From Halomonas elongata (GTDB lineage: Bacteria; Pseudomonadota; Gammaproteobacteria; Pseudomonadales; Halomonadaceae): a DNA stretch of 64,000 nt. The notes beneath the pieces are model-generated. The model did no database searches and was not told where the DNA came from. It saw nothing but the letters and a program-made list of their open reading frames with translations. Shown one piece after another: positions 55,249 to 63,020 of this stretch (position 1 is the stretch's first letter; every line of letters begins with the position of its first letter). The stretch is taken from positions 62,001 through 126,000 of the forward strand of contig NZ_JAJQTQ010000004.1 in assembly GCF_029081005.1 (NCBI RefSeq), in the 5' to 3' direction. The position numbers and the translations under genes are program-made.

Positions 55249-56946
55249 ATGAGTACGCAAGTCAATAACAAGATATCCCAGACCGAAACGAGCGATGCCG
55301 AAGAGCTCGAACGGCAGCGCATCCCTCCCAGCCAGCAGCTCAGCGGCAAATACTTCCTGGGTGCTTACGCCGGCGAGCACGTGGCCGGTACCGAGTTCGT
55401 CATCGGGGCCTCCCTGGTGGCGCTGGGCGTCGGGACCGGCGATCTGCTGTGGGGCCTGCTGATCGGCAACCTGCTGGCGGTGCTGTCCTGGGCCTGGATC
55501 TGCAGTCCGGTAGCCACGCGCTCTCGCATGACCATCTACTGGTACCTGGAGCGGCTGGCCGGCAAGCGGTTATCGCTGGTCTATAACGTGCTCAACGGTT
55601 TGATCTTCGCTGTGGTCTCCGGTGCCATGATCACCGTCTCGGCCTCGGCTTTCCGTGTGGTCACCGATATCCCGCCGCAGACCGCCTGGTATCCCCAGAG
55701 CCTCAGCTTCGTGGCCCTGGTGCTGCTCGTCGGCGCCATCACGGTGTGGATGACCATCAAGGGATTCAAGCTGATCGCCAACTTCTCCACTGTCTGTGCG
55801 CCGTGGATGGCCATCATGTTCCTGGCCAGCGGTGTGCTCTCCGTGCCGGTGCTGATGCATCTGGGGGAGCTGGATGGTGTCTTTACGCTGGCAGGCGTGG
55901 TCGACACCTTCGTCTGGGATGGAACCACACCCGACGGAAGCCCCGGCATCTCCATGTGGGTGATCGCCGCCTGGGCCTGGGGCTGCAACCTGCCGATGCA
56001 TATGGGGATGAGCGACATGAGCATCCTGCGCTTTGCGCGCAAGTCGTCCTATGGCTACTTCTCCGCTGCCGGCATGTACATCGGCCATTACATGGCCTGG
56101 GTCTGCGCCGGCCTGATGGGCGCCACCGCGGCGTTGCTGACCAAGTCCCAACTGCTCGACATGGACCCCGGTGGCGTGGCCTTCCGTATCCTCGGTGCCA
56201 TGGGGCTGGTTGCTGTGGTGGTGGCTGGCTGGACGACCTCGATCCCCAGTCTCTACCGCGCCGGACTGGCCTTTCAGTCGGTATTCACCCGGTACTCCCG
56301 TGTACAGGTGACCTTGGCCACCGGTGCGGCGACCACTCTGATCGCCTGTTTCCCCTTCGTGTTCACCCAATGGCTGAGCGTAATGTCCTACTTTTTCATT
56401 CTGATTGCCCCGGTGGGTGCCATCATTGCCGCCGAGCACTTCATGCTGCCGCGTCTGGGGATGCGCCCGTTCTGGCGTGAGCGTCGGGCGTTGACCGACA
56501 ATACGCCCGCCTTCCTGGCCTGGGGCATCGGCATCGCCGTCGGTGTCATTCTGCTGGCTGAGGGTTCGCTGCATCTCTTCACGCTGTTCATTCCCGGGTG
56601 GCTGGCGAGCTTCATCGCCTACCCCTTGCTGTGCAAGGCTGCCGGTGTCGAACGCGAGGTGGGCATCGATCACTACGAAGCGGCCTATGGCCCCGTGCAG
56701 CCGGCCGAGAATCCCGGCACGACGCAGACCGAGCATGTGCCGGTCAATATTCGGAGTCCCTGGTATGTCGCCGCCGTGGCTTGCCTGCTTATCATCCTGG
56801 GCACCGCTGGCTGGGCCTGGACCCGCGGTGACGAGGCCATCGTCCACCTGGATACCTTCCAGATCCTGATCGTGGTACCCACGGTGGTTTATTTCATCTC
56901 CGCGACCTTGTGGATGCGCAATCGGCGCAAGCTGCAGACCGTCTGA
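55249..56946 (+). CDS. NCS1-family permease under IolR-type operator
   Basis: A 565-residue transporter with 12 or more helices. The opening SGKYFLGAYAGEHVAGTEFVIGASLVALG, WAWGCNLPMHMGMSDMSILRFARKS and VVAGWTTSIPSLYRAGLAFQS fit the purine/cytosine permease (NCS1) family, though it is larger than CodB and has an added C-terminal pair of helices (YVAAVACLLIILGTAGWAW; ILIVVPTVVYFISATLWM). AAAGGAG lies nine bases before ATG 55249. Its promoter has an IolR-type palindrome and it is boxed in by iol remnants, so an inositol-related substrate is more likely than a nucleobase. This is inference. Confidence 0.82.
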   Translation: MSTQVNNKISQTETSDAEELERQRIPPSQQLSGKYFLGAYAGEHVAGTEFVIGASLVALGVGTGDLLWGLLIGNLLAVLSWAWICSPVATRSRMTIYWYLERLAGKRLSLVYNVLNGLIFAVVSGAMITVSASAFRVVTDIPPQTAWYPQSLSFVALVLLVGAITVWMTIKGFKLIANFSTVCAPWMAIMFLASGVLSVPVLMHLGELDGVFTLAGVVDTFVWDGTTPDGSPGISMWVIAAWAWGCNLPMHMGMSDMSILRFARKSSYGYFSAAGMYIGHYMAWVCAGLMGATAALLTKSQLLDMDPGGVAFRILGAMGLVAVVVAGWTTSIPSLYRAGLAFQSVFTRYSRVQVTLATGAATTLIACFPFVFTQWLSVMSYFFILIAPVGAIIAAEHFMLPRLGMRPFWRERRALTDNTPAFLAWGIGIAVGVILLAEGSLHLFTLFIPGWLASFIAYPLLCKAAGVEREVGIDHYEAAYGPVQPAENPGTTQTEHVPVNIRSPWYVAAVACLLIILGTAGWAWTRGDEAIVHLDTFQILIVVPTVVYFISATLWMRNRRKLQTV

Positions 56947-57000
56947 ACCTTCATGTGCCACTCATGGGCCGGCCATTGGCCGGCCTGCTTTCAACTGGGC

Positions 57001-57306
57001 AAGGGTGGAGGCCCTGAAGGACGCCGGGGTTTCCGCACCTTGCTGGCCGGCCCCGAGCACCCGGATTATGCGGCCTTCAGCCTTGCCCCCGGTCACGGTC
57101 TGGACTACAACGACCAGAAGATCATCGAGATTCGCGGCCTGGTGGCGAGAATCGTGGACAATCGGGTCCTCTACCCGGATGTTCGGGAAGCGGCACGGGG
57201 CAATCGCATGATCGAGGCCATCGAGCGCTCGTATCTCGCAGGTGGGTGGTCGTGTCCGGTTAACCTGCGAGGTGGCACACCGGGGGGGTCGACGCATGGC
57301 GTCCTT
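57001..57306 (+). pseudogene. Decayed 3' end of the second Gfo/Idh/MocA dehydrogenase
   Basis: Sequence from 57001 mirrors 54433 to about 54735. Over 80 codons 67 residues are identical (GPEGRRGFRTLLAGPEHPDYAAF and on). The copy runs past the old stop, where TGA has become CGA, so the frame now reads into the next gene. The N-terminal NAD domain is absent. No start signal is seen, so it is not expected to be made. Confidence 0.9.
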
Positions 57307-57384
57307 GCGTCATGTCGAATATGCTGGCAGTCGATCCATGACGAGGCACCTGCCGGTGCCCGACTGCAGCACTGGAGATCCCCC

Positions 57385-58347
57385 ATGCGCCACTTTCCGC
57401 ATTCTCTCGCGGCGCTCGCCGCGCTCTGGCTGGGTGCCATGTCCCTGACGGCGTCGGCCGACACCCGCATCACCTACAAGTCCGCGTCCGCCGGCACGGC
57501 CTACTATCAGATGGGCGTGGAGCTGTCGGAAGCCATCAAGGCCGGAACCGACGGCACCATGACCCTGACGCTGGAAGAGAGCCAGGGGTCGGTCCAGAAC
57601 GTCATGGAGGTGATGGCCCGTCGGGGCAACTATGTGTTCACCACGCCGCCGTCTTTGGCGGCCAAGGCGGTGGCCGGCGAGGGCTCCTTCGCCGAACGCC
57701 GGCATCCGCGTTTCCAGGAGATCCGCGGGCTCTTCCCGATTCCCTCGCTGACCATGCATCTGGTGGTGGCCGGGGAGCAGGAAGCCTTGCGCTTGGAGGA
57801 CCTGGCGGGTCAGCACCTGCTGATCGGTCAGGGGTCCTTCGGGGCCCGTGAGGCGGCGCGTTATCTCGAGCTGTTCGGTCTCACCGAAGCGGTCGAGGTC
57901 GACGATGCCGACGTGGGAAGTGCGCCTGACGCGCTCAAGAATGGCCAGATCGATGCCTTCGCCACGGCCGGTTCCTTTCCCGCGCCCAACGTGATCGAGA
58001 CCGCGGCCAGCATGCCGGTGGGGCTGGTATCGATGACCGAGGAGCAGATCGCCGAGACCGGGGCGACGCCACAGGAGATTCCGGCCGGCACCTATGCGGG
58101 TATCGACGAGCCGGTGATGACGACGTCACTGCTGGTGGCTGCTTACACGACTAACGGCATGGACGACGACACCGCCTATACCCTGACGAAGACCTTCTGG
58201 GAACGGCGCGAGGCCATGGCCGAGAGCTCGCCCTGGTGGCGCAGCGTATCGCCCTCGATGCTCACCAACATGCAAGGCGAGTTGCATCCGGGGGCGCTGC
58301 GTTACTACGAGGAAGCCGGCGTCGAGATACCAGAGACGCTGCGCTGA
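57385..58347 (+). CDS. TAXI-family TRAP transporter binding protein
   Basis: A 320-residue periplasmic protein. The signal peptide (MRHFPHSLAALAALWLGAMSLTASA) is followed by TRITYKSASAGTAYYQMGVELSEAIK, the TAXI start, and by GQGSFGAREAARYLELFGL and LKNGQIDAFATAGSFPAPNVIE. TAXI proteins feed TRAP permeases with glutamate, C4-acids or unknown ligands. ATG 57385 has GGAG eight bases upstream and opens the signal peptide. The frame is open to 56953 only because a dehydrogenase remnant lies in phase; a single 464-residue protein is unlikely. Confidence 0.9.
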   Translation: MRHFPHSLAALAALWLGAMSLTASADTRITYKSASAGTAYYQMGVELSEAIKAGTDGTMTLTLEESQGSVQNVMEVMARRGNYVFTTPPSLAAKAVAGEGSFAERRHPRFQEIRGLFPIPSLTMHLVVAGEQEALRLEDLAGQHLLIGQGSFGAREAARYLELFGLTEAVEVDDADVGSAPDALKNGQIDAFATAGSFPAPNVIETAASMPVGLVSMTEEQIAETGATPQEIPAGTYAGIDEPVMTTSLLVAAYTTNGMDDDTAYTLTKTFWERREAMAESSPWWRSVSPSMLTNMQGELHPGALRYYEEAGVEIPETLR

Positions 58348-58413
58348 TCCTTGCTCGCCCGGGCCGCCGCGGTATCGCGGCGGCGCTCGCTGGTCCCTTG
58401 TCGTGAACGCTCC

Positions 58414-60219
58414 ATGTCTTCCACTTCGCCATCACATGCCGCCGAGACGGCAGCGTCCAGCGGCCCGAGTGTCCGTCTTCCCTGGGTCGGGCTGGGCGCA
58501 CTCTCGGTCGTCTTCCATCTCGGCCTGATCTTCTATGGGTTGACCCCGGCGCTGGTGAGCCGCCCGCTGCATATGGCGCTGATCCTGCCCTGGGTGCTGG
58601 TATTCGCCGCGCGCACGTCCTGGCAGCGCTGGAGCGGTTGGGTGCTGACGCTGCTCGGCGTGTCCGCCTGCCTCTGGATCGCCGTCAACGAGCAGGCCCT
58701 GTCCGGGCAGTACGGTTTCATCGATACGCCGTTGCAGATGGTCATCGGTGGCTTTTTGATCATGCTGTCCCTGGAGACCGCGCGTCGCGCCATCGGCTGG
58801 CCGTTGCCGCTGGTGGCGACGGTGGCGCTGCTCTATGCCTTCTTCGGCCAGCTTGTGCCGGGGGAATTCGGGCATCCGGGGCTGCCGGCGGCCAGCCTGG
58901 TCGGATCGCTGACCATCGCCGAGGGTGGTCTCTGGGGCAAGCTGACCGGCGTCAGCGTCGGGGTGGTGGCGATCTTCGTGATCTTCGGGGCGGTACTCAA
59001 CGCCGGCGAGGCCGGCAAGGGCTTCATGAACCTGGCGGGCCTGGTCGCCGGCCGCTTGACCGGTGGCGGTGCCAAGGTCTCGGTGGTGTCCTCGGCGTTG
59101 ATGGGGTCCATCTCGGGGTCGGCATCGGCCAATGTGGCGTCCACCGGGGCGATCACCATCCCGTCCATGACCCGCCTGGGCTACCCTCGGGCGCTGGCCG
59201 CCGCTGTCGAGGCGGTGGCGTCCTCAGGCGGGCAGATCATGCCGCCGCTGATGGGGGCCGGTGCCTTCGTGATGGTGGAGCTCACCGGCACGCCCTACAC
59301 CGAGATAATGGCCGCCGCCATGCTGCCGGCACTGCTCTACTTCGCCACGGTGTGGATGGGCATCAACGCCTATGCCACCCGCCATAATCTCCGCCCGGTG
59401 GCGGCCGACGATCGGCCCGCCCTGCGCGAGGTGTGGATGACGGGGCTGTTCTTCGCCGTGCCCTTCGCGGTGCTGCTCGAGCGGATCTTCCATGCTGGCA
59501 ATACGCCCCAGTATGCCGCCAGCCTGGCGATCTTCGTCGGGGCGGCGCTGTTGTGGCTGGATTCACGCCTGGTGCCGTCGTGGCGGGGGCTGGTGGCGCG
59601 TCTGGCCGACGCCATGGTGCTCGCCGGGCGCCAGGTGGCGACCATCGGCGCGATCATCATCTGCGCCTCGCTGGTCATCGGGGTGCTGGCGATGACCGGA
59701 CTCGGCGTCAAGGTCACCTCGGCGATCCTCTCGTTGTCAGGGGGCGCCCTGTGGCCGGCATTGCTGCTCACCGCCCTGGCATGTCTGGTGCTGGGGATGG
59801 AGGTGCCCACCACGGCGGCCTATGTGATCTGCGTGTCGGTGGCCGGTCCGGCGTTGACCGAACTGGGCCTGCCGCCGCTGCTCGCCCATCTGTTCGTGTT
59901 CTGGTATGCCCTGCTCTCGACCATCACGCCGCCGGTCTGCGGTGGGGTCTTCATTGCCGCCGGCATGGCTGGCGAGAACTGGATCAAGGTTGCCCTGCGC
60001 GCGATGTCGCTGGGGGTCGGGCTGTACCTGATTCCGCTGGCGATGGTCGCCAGGCCGGAGATCATCCATCTGGCGGATACGCCCTGGCGAGCACTGGTCG
60101 AGACCGGTCTGGTCGGGGCGGGGCTTCTGGCGATTTCCCATGGATTGATCGCGCGGCGCTCGCTCATCTGGCGCTTGGTGCTGGTGGTCGCCGGCCTGGC
60201 GGTCATTTTCCTGCGCTAG
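58414..60219 (+). CDS. TRAP permease with fused small and large subunits (TAXI type)
   Basis: A 601-residue membrane protein joining a DctQ-like N-terminal part to a DctM-like part. About 4 helices to residue 120 are followed by VGVVAIFVIFGAVLNAGEAGKGFMNLAGLVAGRLTGGGAK, SALMGSISGSASANVASTGAITIPSM, SSGGQIMPPLMGAGAFVM and EVPTTAAYVICVSVAGPAL, all typical of the 4TM/12TM fused TRAP family. It starts 66 bases after the TAXI gene. ATG 58414 is my choice; a TTG at 58351 is in frame. The substrate is unknown. Confidence 0.9.
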   Translation: MSSTSPSHAAETAASSGPSVRLPWVGLGALSVVFHLGLIFYGLTPALVSRPLHMALILPWVLVFAARTSWQRWSGWVLTLLGVSACLWIAVNEQALSGQYGFIDTPLQMVIGGFLIMLSLETARRAIGWPLPLVATVALLYAFFGQLVPGEFGHPGLPAASLVGSLTIAEGGLWGKLTGVSVGVVAIFVIFGAVLNAGEAGKGFMNLAGLVAGRLTGGGAKVSVVSSALMGSISGSASANVASTGAITIPSMTRLGYPRALAAAVEAVASSGGQIMPPLMGAGAFVMVELTGTPYTEIMAAAMLPALLYFATVWMGINAYATRHNLRPVAADDRPALREVWMTGLFFAVPFAVLLERIFHAGNTPQYAASLAIFVGAALLWLDSRLVPSWRGLVARLADAMVLAGRQVATIGAIIICASLVIGVLAMTGLGVKVTSAILSLSGGALWPALLLTALACLVLGMEVPTTAAYVICVSVAGPALTELGLPPLLAHLFVFWYALLSTITPPVCGGVFIAAGMAGENWIKVALRAMSLGVGLYLIPLAMVARPEIIHLADTPWRALVETGLVGAGLLAISHGLIARRSLIWRLVLVVAGLAVIFLR

Positions 60220-60427
60220 GGCTACCGGTCGTCGTTGCGCAGGCGGTCGGTGACCGGGGCCTCGGGCCACAGCGTGGGGCCTCTAGGATCATGGCGTGGT
60301 TGCTGTCGTCGGGGCCCAGGGTGGCGAATCGCATCAGGCGTCTCTCGGTATCGATGTCGTGGTGCCGTTTCGAGGGCTGCCAGTATAACCGGCCTGTCGA
60401 CGAACGGTCCCGGTCGCCGGGGTATCG
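60220..60427. other. Gap between convergent TRAP and dipeptidase genes, with a possible gene remnant
   Basis: No full gene. On the minus strand a frame from ATG 60334 to a stop near 60203 starts MRFATLGPDDSNHAMIL, which looks like real protein (an ATLGPxxSNH motif occurs in prephenate-dehydratase-like proteins), but after about 17 codons it becomes low-complexity. It may be a truncated remnant or chance. Confidence 0.3.
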
Positions 60428-61192
60428 TCAGAGCTGGCGCCGCCAGCGGTTCTCGATGGTATCCAGCTCCGTCGGGCCGTAATGCGCGCTGGCATGCCCG
60501 CCGTAGTGAGCCCAGAGCTGGTCGCCGAGATCGTAATGCCACCATTCGCTTGGCAGGTTGGTGAAGCCCTGGGCGTGCATGGCGTGATAGAGCAGTCGGC
60601 GGTTTTTCCGGGCCTGGTGACGTCTATCGCCTTCTTCCAGCTCGACCTCCAGCGCATCGGCATGCGATGTGGGAACGGCCTCGTCGAACAGCGTGCCCAT
60701 GTCCAGCGGCAGGCCGTCGGCGTCGCACAGGGTCACGTCCACGGCGCCACCGGTCAGGTGCGGGCTGGGTGCCGTCGGCTCGGTGCTGGGCTGGGCGACG
60801 AACTCGCGGGTGCGCACCAGCAGTTCCTGGTCATCGAGTCCGGGATGATTGGCCTGGATCGTGGCCTGCAGGGTCTCGAACAGGTACTGCTGGACCCGCC
60901 AGGGCCGCCAGCCATCCAGCACCAGCAGGCTCAATCTCTCGGGCAGGGCGCGTGCCACCGCCAGAAGGCGTCGGTAGACGCCCTCCCGGACATAGCATTC
61001 GTCGATGGCGCCGGGGATGCCCATGCGAGCGTAGGCCGGGAATACCTTGATCGGCGGTGGCGCCAGGCTCATCGGCACCAGCGGCTCGTCGCTGCCGGCG
61101 ATCGGCAGGCGGCCGATCGCTGGCCAGTCGGGCTCGGCGCGATGCGGAATCGGCGTATCGGCGTGGGGGGTGTCGGGGTCGGGTCGGGTCAT
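60428..61192 (-). CDS. VanX-like D-alanyl-D-alanine dipeptidase
   Basis: A 254-residue zinc peptidase of the VanX/DdpX family. The zinc ligands lie in SPHLTGGAVDVTLCD (His and Asp) and SEWWHYDLG (catalytic Glu, His); the Arg stretch LDGWRPWRVQQYLF also fits. The enzyme frees D-alanine from D-Ala-D-Ala. There is no signal peptide, so it should act in the cytoplasm. ATG 61192 comes four bases after the stop of a TRAP permease gene, so the two are coupled. No vancomycin-type van genes are present, so this is a catabolic rather than resistance setting. Confidence 0.87.
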   Translation of the reverse strand: MTRPDPDTPHADTPIPHRAEPDWPAIGRLPIAGSDEPLVPMSLAPPPIKVFPAYARMGIPGAIDECYVREGVYRRLLAVARALPERLSLLVLDGWRPWRVQQYLFETLQATIQANHPGLDDQELLVRTREFVAQPSTEPTAPSPHLTGGAVDVTLCDADGLPLDMGTLFDEAVPTSHADALEVELEEGDRRHQARKNRRLLYHAMHAQGFTNLPSEWWHYDLGDQLWAHYGGHASAHYGPTELDTIENRWRRQL

Positions 61193-61196
61193 CGGG

Positions 61197-62477
61197 TCAT
61201 CCAAGAATCGTCGGGAGCCACAGGGTGAGCGGGGGAAACAGGATCAGGGCTGCCAGCACCAGCAATGCGGTGACCACGAAGGGCCAGATGGTGCGGAACA
61301 GGGCGGTGATCTCCAGCCGGCTGACCGCCGCCGCCACGAACACGCAGGCACCCATGGGCGGCGTGATCAGGGCGATGGTGATGTTGAGGGTGATGATGAT
61401 GCCCAGGTGCACGGGATCGATGCCCGCCATCATCGCCACCGGGGCGAAGATGGGGGTGAGCAGCATCAAGGCCGAGACCTCTTCCATGAACATGCCGGTG
61501 ATGAAGGTGATGGCGCTGAGCAGCAACAGGATCACCACGGGCTGCTCGATGTAGGGCGTCAGCAGCTCGACGAACTGGCTCGGGACCTGGGCGTAGGAGA
61601 GCAGCCAGCTGACCGTGGCCGACGCCGCCATGATGATGAAGATGGCGGCCGTCAGTCGTGTCGTATCGACGATGGCGCGCCAGAAGTCGCGGGGACCGAG
61701 GCTGCCCATCGCCAGACCGTAGAGTGCCACGTAGAGGGCGGTGAGCGCGCCGGACTCGGTGGGCGTGACCAGGCCCATGACGATGCCGGCGACGATGATG
61801 AAGGGCGCGATCAGGGCCGGCAGGGCACCCAGGGTGGCGCGTCCCAGTTCGGCGCCGCCGGGCCAGCCGCCTCGCTTCTCGAGCCCGCGGCGTCGGGCGT
61901 ACCAGGCATTCATGGCCATGAAGGCGGCCCCCAGCAGCAGGCCGGGTATCACGCCGGCCAGGAAGAGGTCGCCGACCGATGTATTGGTCAGCGAGGCGTA
62001 GAGGATCATGAAGATACTGGGGGGAATGATCGGACCGATCAAGGAGCTGCCCGCGGTGAGACCGGCGGCGAAGGCGGTGGAATAGCCCTCCTTGCGCATG
62101 GGAGGCACCAGCAATGACCCCAGCGCCGAGGTGTCGGCCACCGCCGATCCATTGACGCCGGCGAAGAAGACGCTGGAAACCACGTTGACGTGGCCCATGC
62201 CGCCGCGCAGGTGGCCGACCAGCAGGCGAGCCAGTGCCAGGAGGCGATCGGTGAGGCGGCTGGCGTTCATCAGGTTGCCGGCGAGGATGAACAGCGGAAT
62301 GGCCATCAGCGAGAAGGCGTTGATGCCGCCGAAGAATTGCTGGGGCATCATTCGCGGGATCATCGCCGGGTCGACGAATAGAAAGCCGACCACGGCGGTA
62401 GTCAGCAGCGCGATGAACAGGGGCAGGCCGAGCAGCACGTGCGTCAGGAAGACCGCGAACATGGTCAAGGTCATCAT
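61197..62477 (-). CDS. TRAP transporter large permease (DctM), third set
   Basis: A 426-residue DctM-type protein with about twelve helices. Landmarks are IPLFILAGNLMNASRLTDRLL, SSVFFAGVNGSAVADTSALGSLLVPPM, GPIIPPSIFMILYASLTNTSVGDLFLAGVIPG and VTPTESGALTALYVAL. ATG 62477 overlaps the DctQ stop (ATGA), and the dipeptidase gene follows. The open frame upstream of 62477 is shadow sequence of the dctQ gene. Confidence 0.93.
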   Translation of the reverse strand: MMTLTMFAVFLTHVLLGLPLFIALLTTAVVGFLFVDPAMIPRMMPQQFFGGINAFSLMAIPLFILAGNLMNASRLTDRLLALARLLVGHLRGGMGHVNVVSSVFFAGVNGSAVADTSALGSLLVPPMRKEGYSTAFAAGLTAGSSLIGPIIPPSIFMILYASLTNTSVGDLFLAGVIPGLLLGAAFMAMNAWYARRRGLEKRGGWPGGAELGRATLGALPALIAPFIIVAGIVMGLVTPTESGALTALYVALYGLAMGSLGPRDFWRAIVDTTRLTAAIFIIMAASATVSWLLSYAQVPSQFVELLTPYIEQPVVILLLLSAITFITGMFMEEVSALMLLTPIFAPVAMMAGIDPVHLGIIITLNITIALITPPMGACVFVAAAVSRLEITALFRTIWPFVVTALLVLAALILFPPLTLWLPTILG

Positions 62478-62965
62478 GATGACGGCTCCTCCAGAGTCGG
62501 CAGCGGCGCCGGGCCATGCCACAGGGCCTGCCAGGCGAGCAGGGCGAAGCCGGTCGGCAGGGCCATCACCGGGATGGTACGGCTGATGCCGAGTCCCTGG
62601 CTGGTGAACATCGACACCGATTGCGCATAGCGATAGCTGAAGATCGCGCCGGCCACGGCCAGGGTCAGCGTCAACAACCATTGATAGACGTTGAGCAGGC
62701 GACACAGAGGGCGGGGCAGCAGACGCTCGATCAGCGCCACGCGCATGTGGCCGCCTTCGACCCAGACCGCGCCAGCCGCGAGCATGACGCCGCCGATGAT
62801 CAGGTAACGGGCCAGTTCATCGGTCCAGATCGGAGCGCCGCCGGCCAGGTAGCGCATGACGACGCCATACAGCATCGCCAGCAGGTCGATGAACAGCAGG
62901 CTGCCGGCCAGCGTCAGGGCGGCCCGCCGGGTCAGGTCCGGCAGTCGGGACAGGTGCGGGAGCAT
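62474..62965 (-). CDS. TRAP transporter small permease (DctQ), third set
   Basis: A 163-residue four-helix protein (ALTLAGSLLFIDLLAMLYGVVM; ARYLIIGGVMLAAGAVWV; LLTLTLAVAGAIFSYRYA; TIPVMALPTGFALLAWQALW). The GAPIWTDELARYLIIGGVMLAAGAVW and GHMRVALIERLLP stretches are DctQ-specific. ATG 62965 gives the usual length; upstream codons of the frame are antisense to nothing useful and lie in the dctP gene region. It sits between dctP and dctM. Confidence 0.9.
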   Translation of the reverse strand: MLPHLSRLPDLTRRAALTLAGSLLFIDLLAMLYGVVMRYLAGGAPIWTDELARYLIIGGVMLAAGAVWVEGGHMRVALIERLLPRPLCRLLNVYQWLLTLTLAVAGAIFSYRYAQSVSMFTSQGLGISRTIPVMALPTGFALLAWQALWHGPAPLPTLEEPSS

Positions 62966-63020
62966 AGGGGGATTCCGTACGGCGGGCCCGGGCGATGCAT
63001 GCCCGGGCCAGGATTGGGTG

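Noticed and set aside
56953..58347. A single 464-residue TRAP binding protein with an added N-terminal domain
   Set aside because: The first part is a decayed dehydrogenase end in phase by chance of a lost stop; a signal peptide and ribosome site mark the true start at 57385.
60428..61192. VanX-like gene as vancomycin resistance
   Set aside because: No vanH, vanA-type ligase or VanRS genes are nearby, and Gram-negative relatives use such enzymes for D-Ala recycling.
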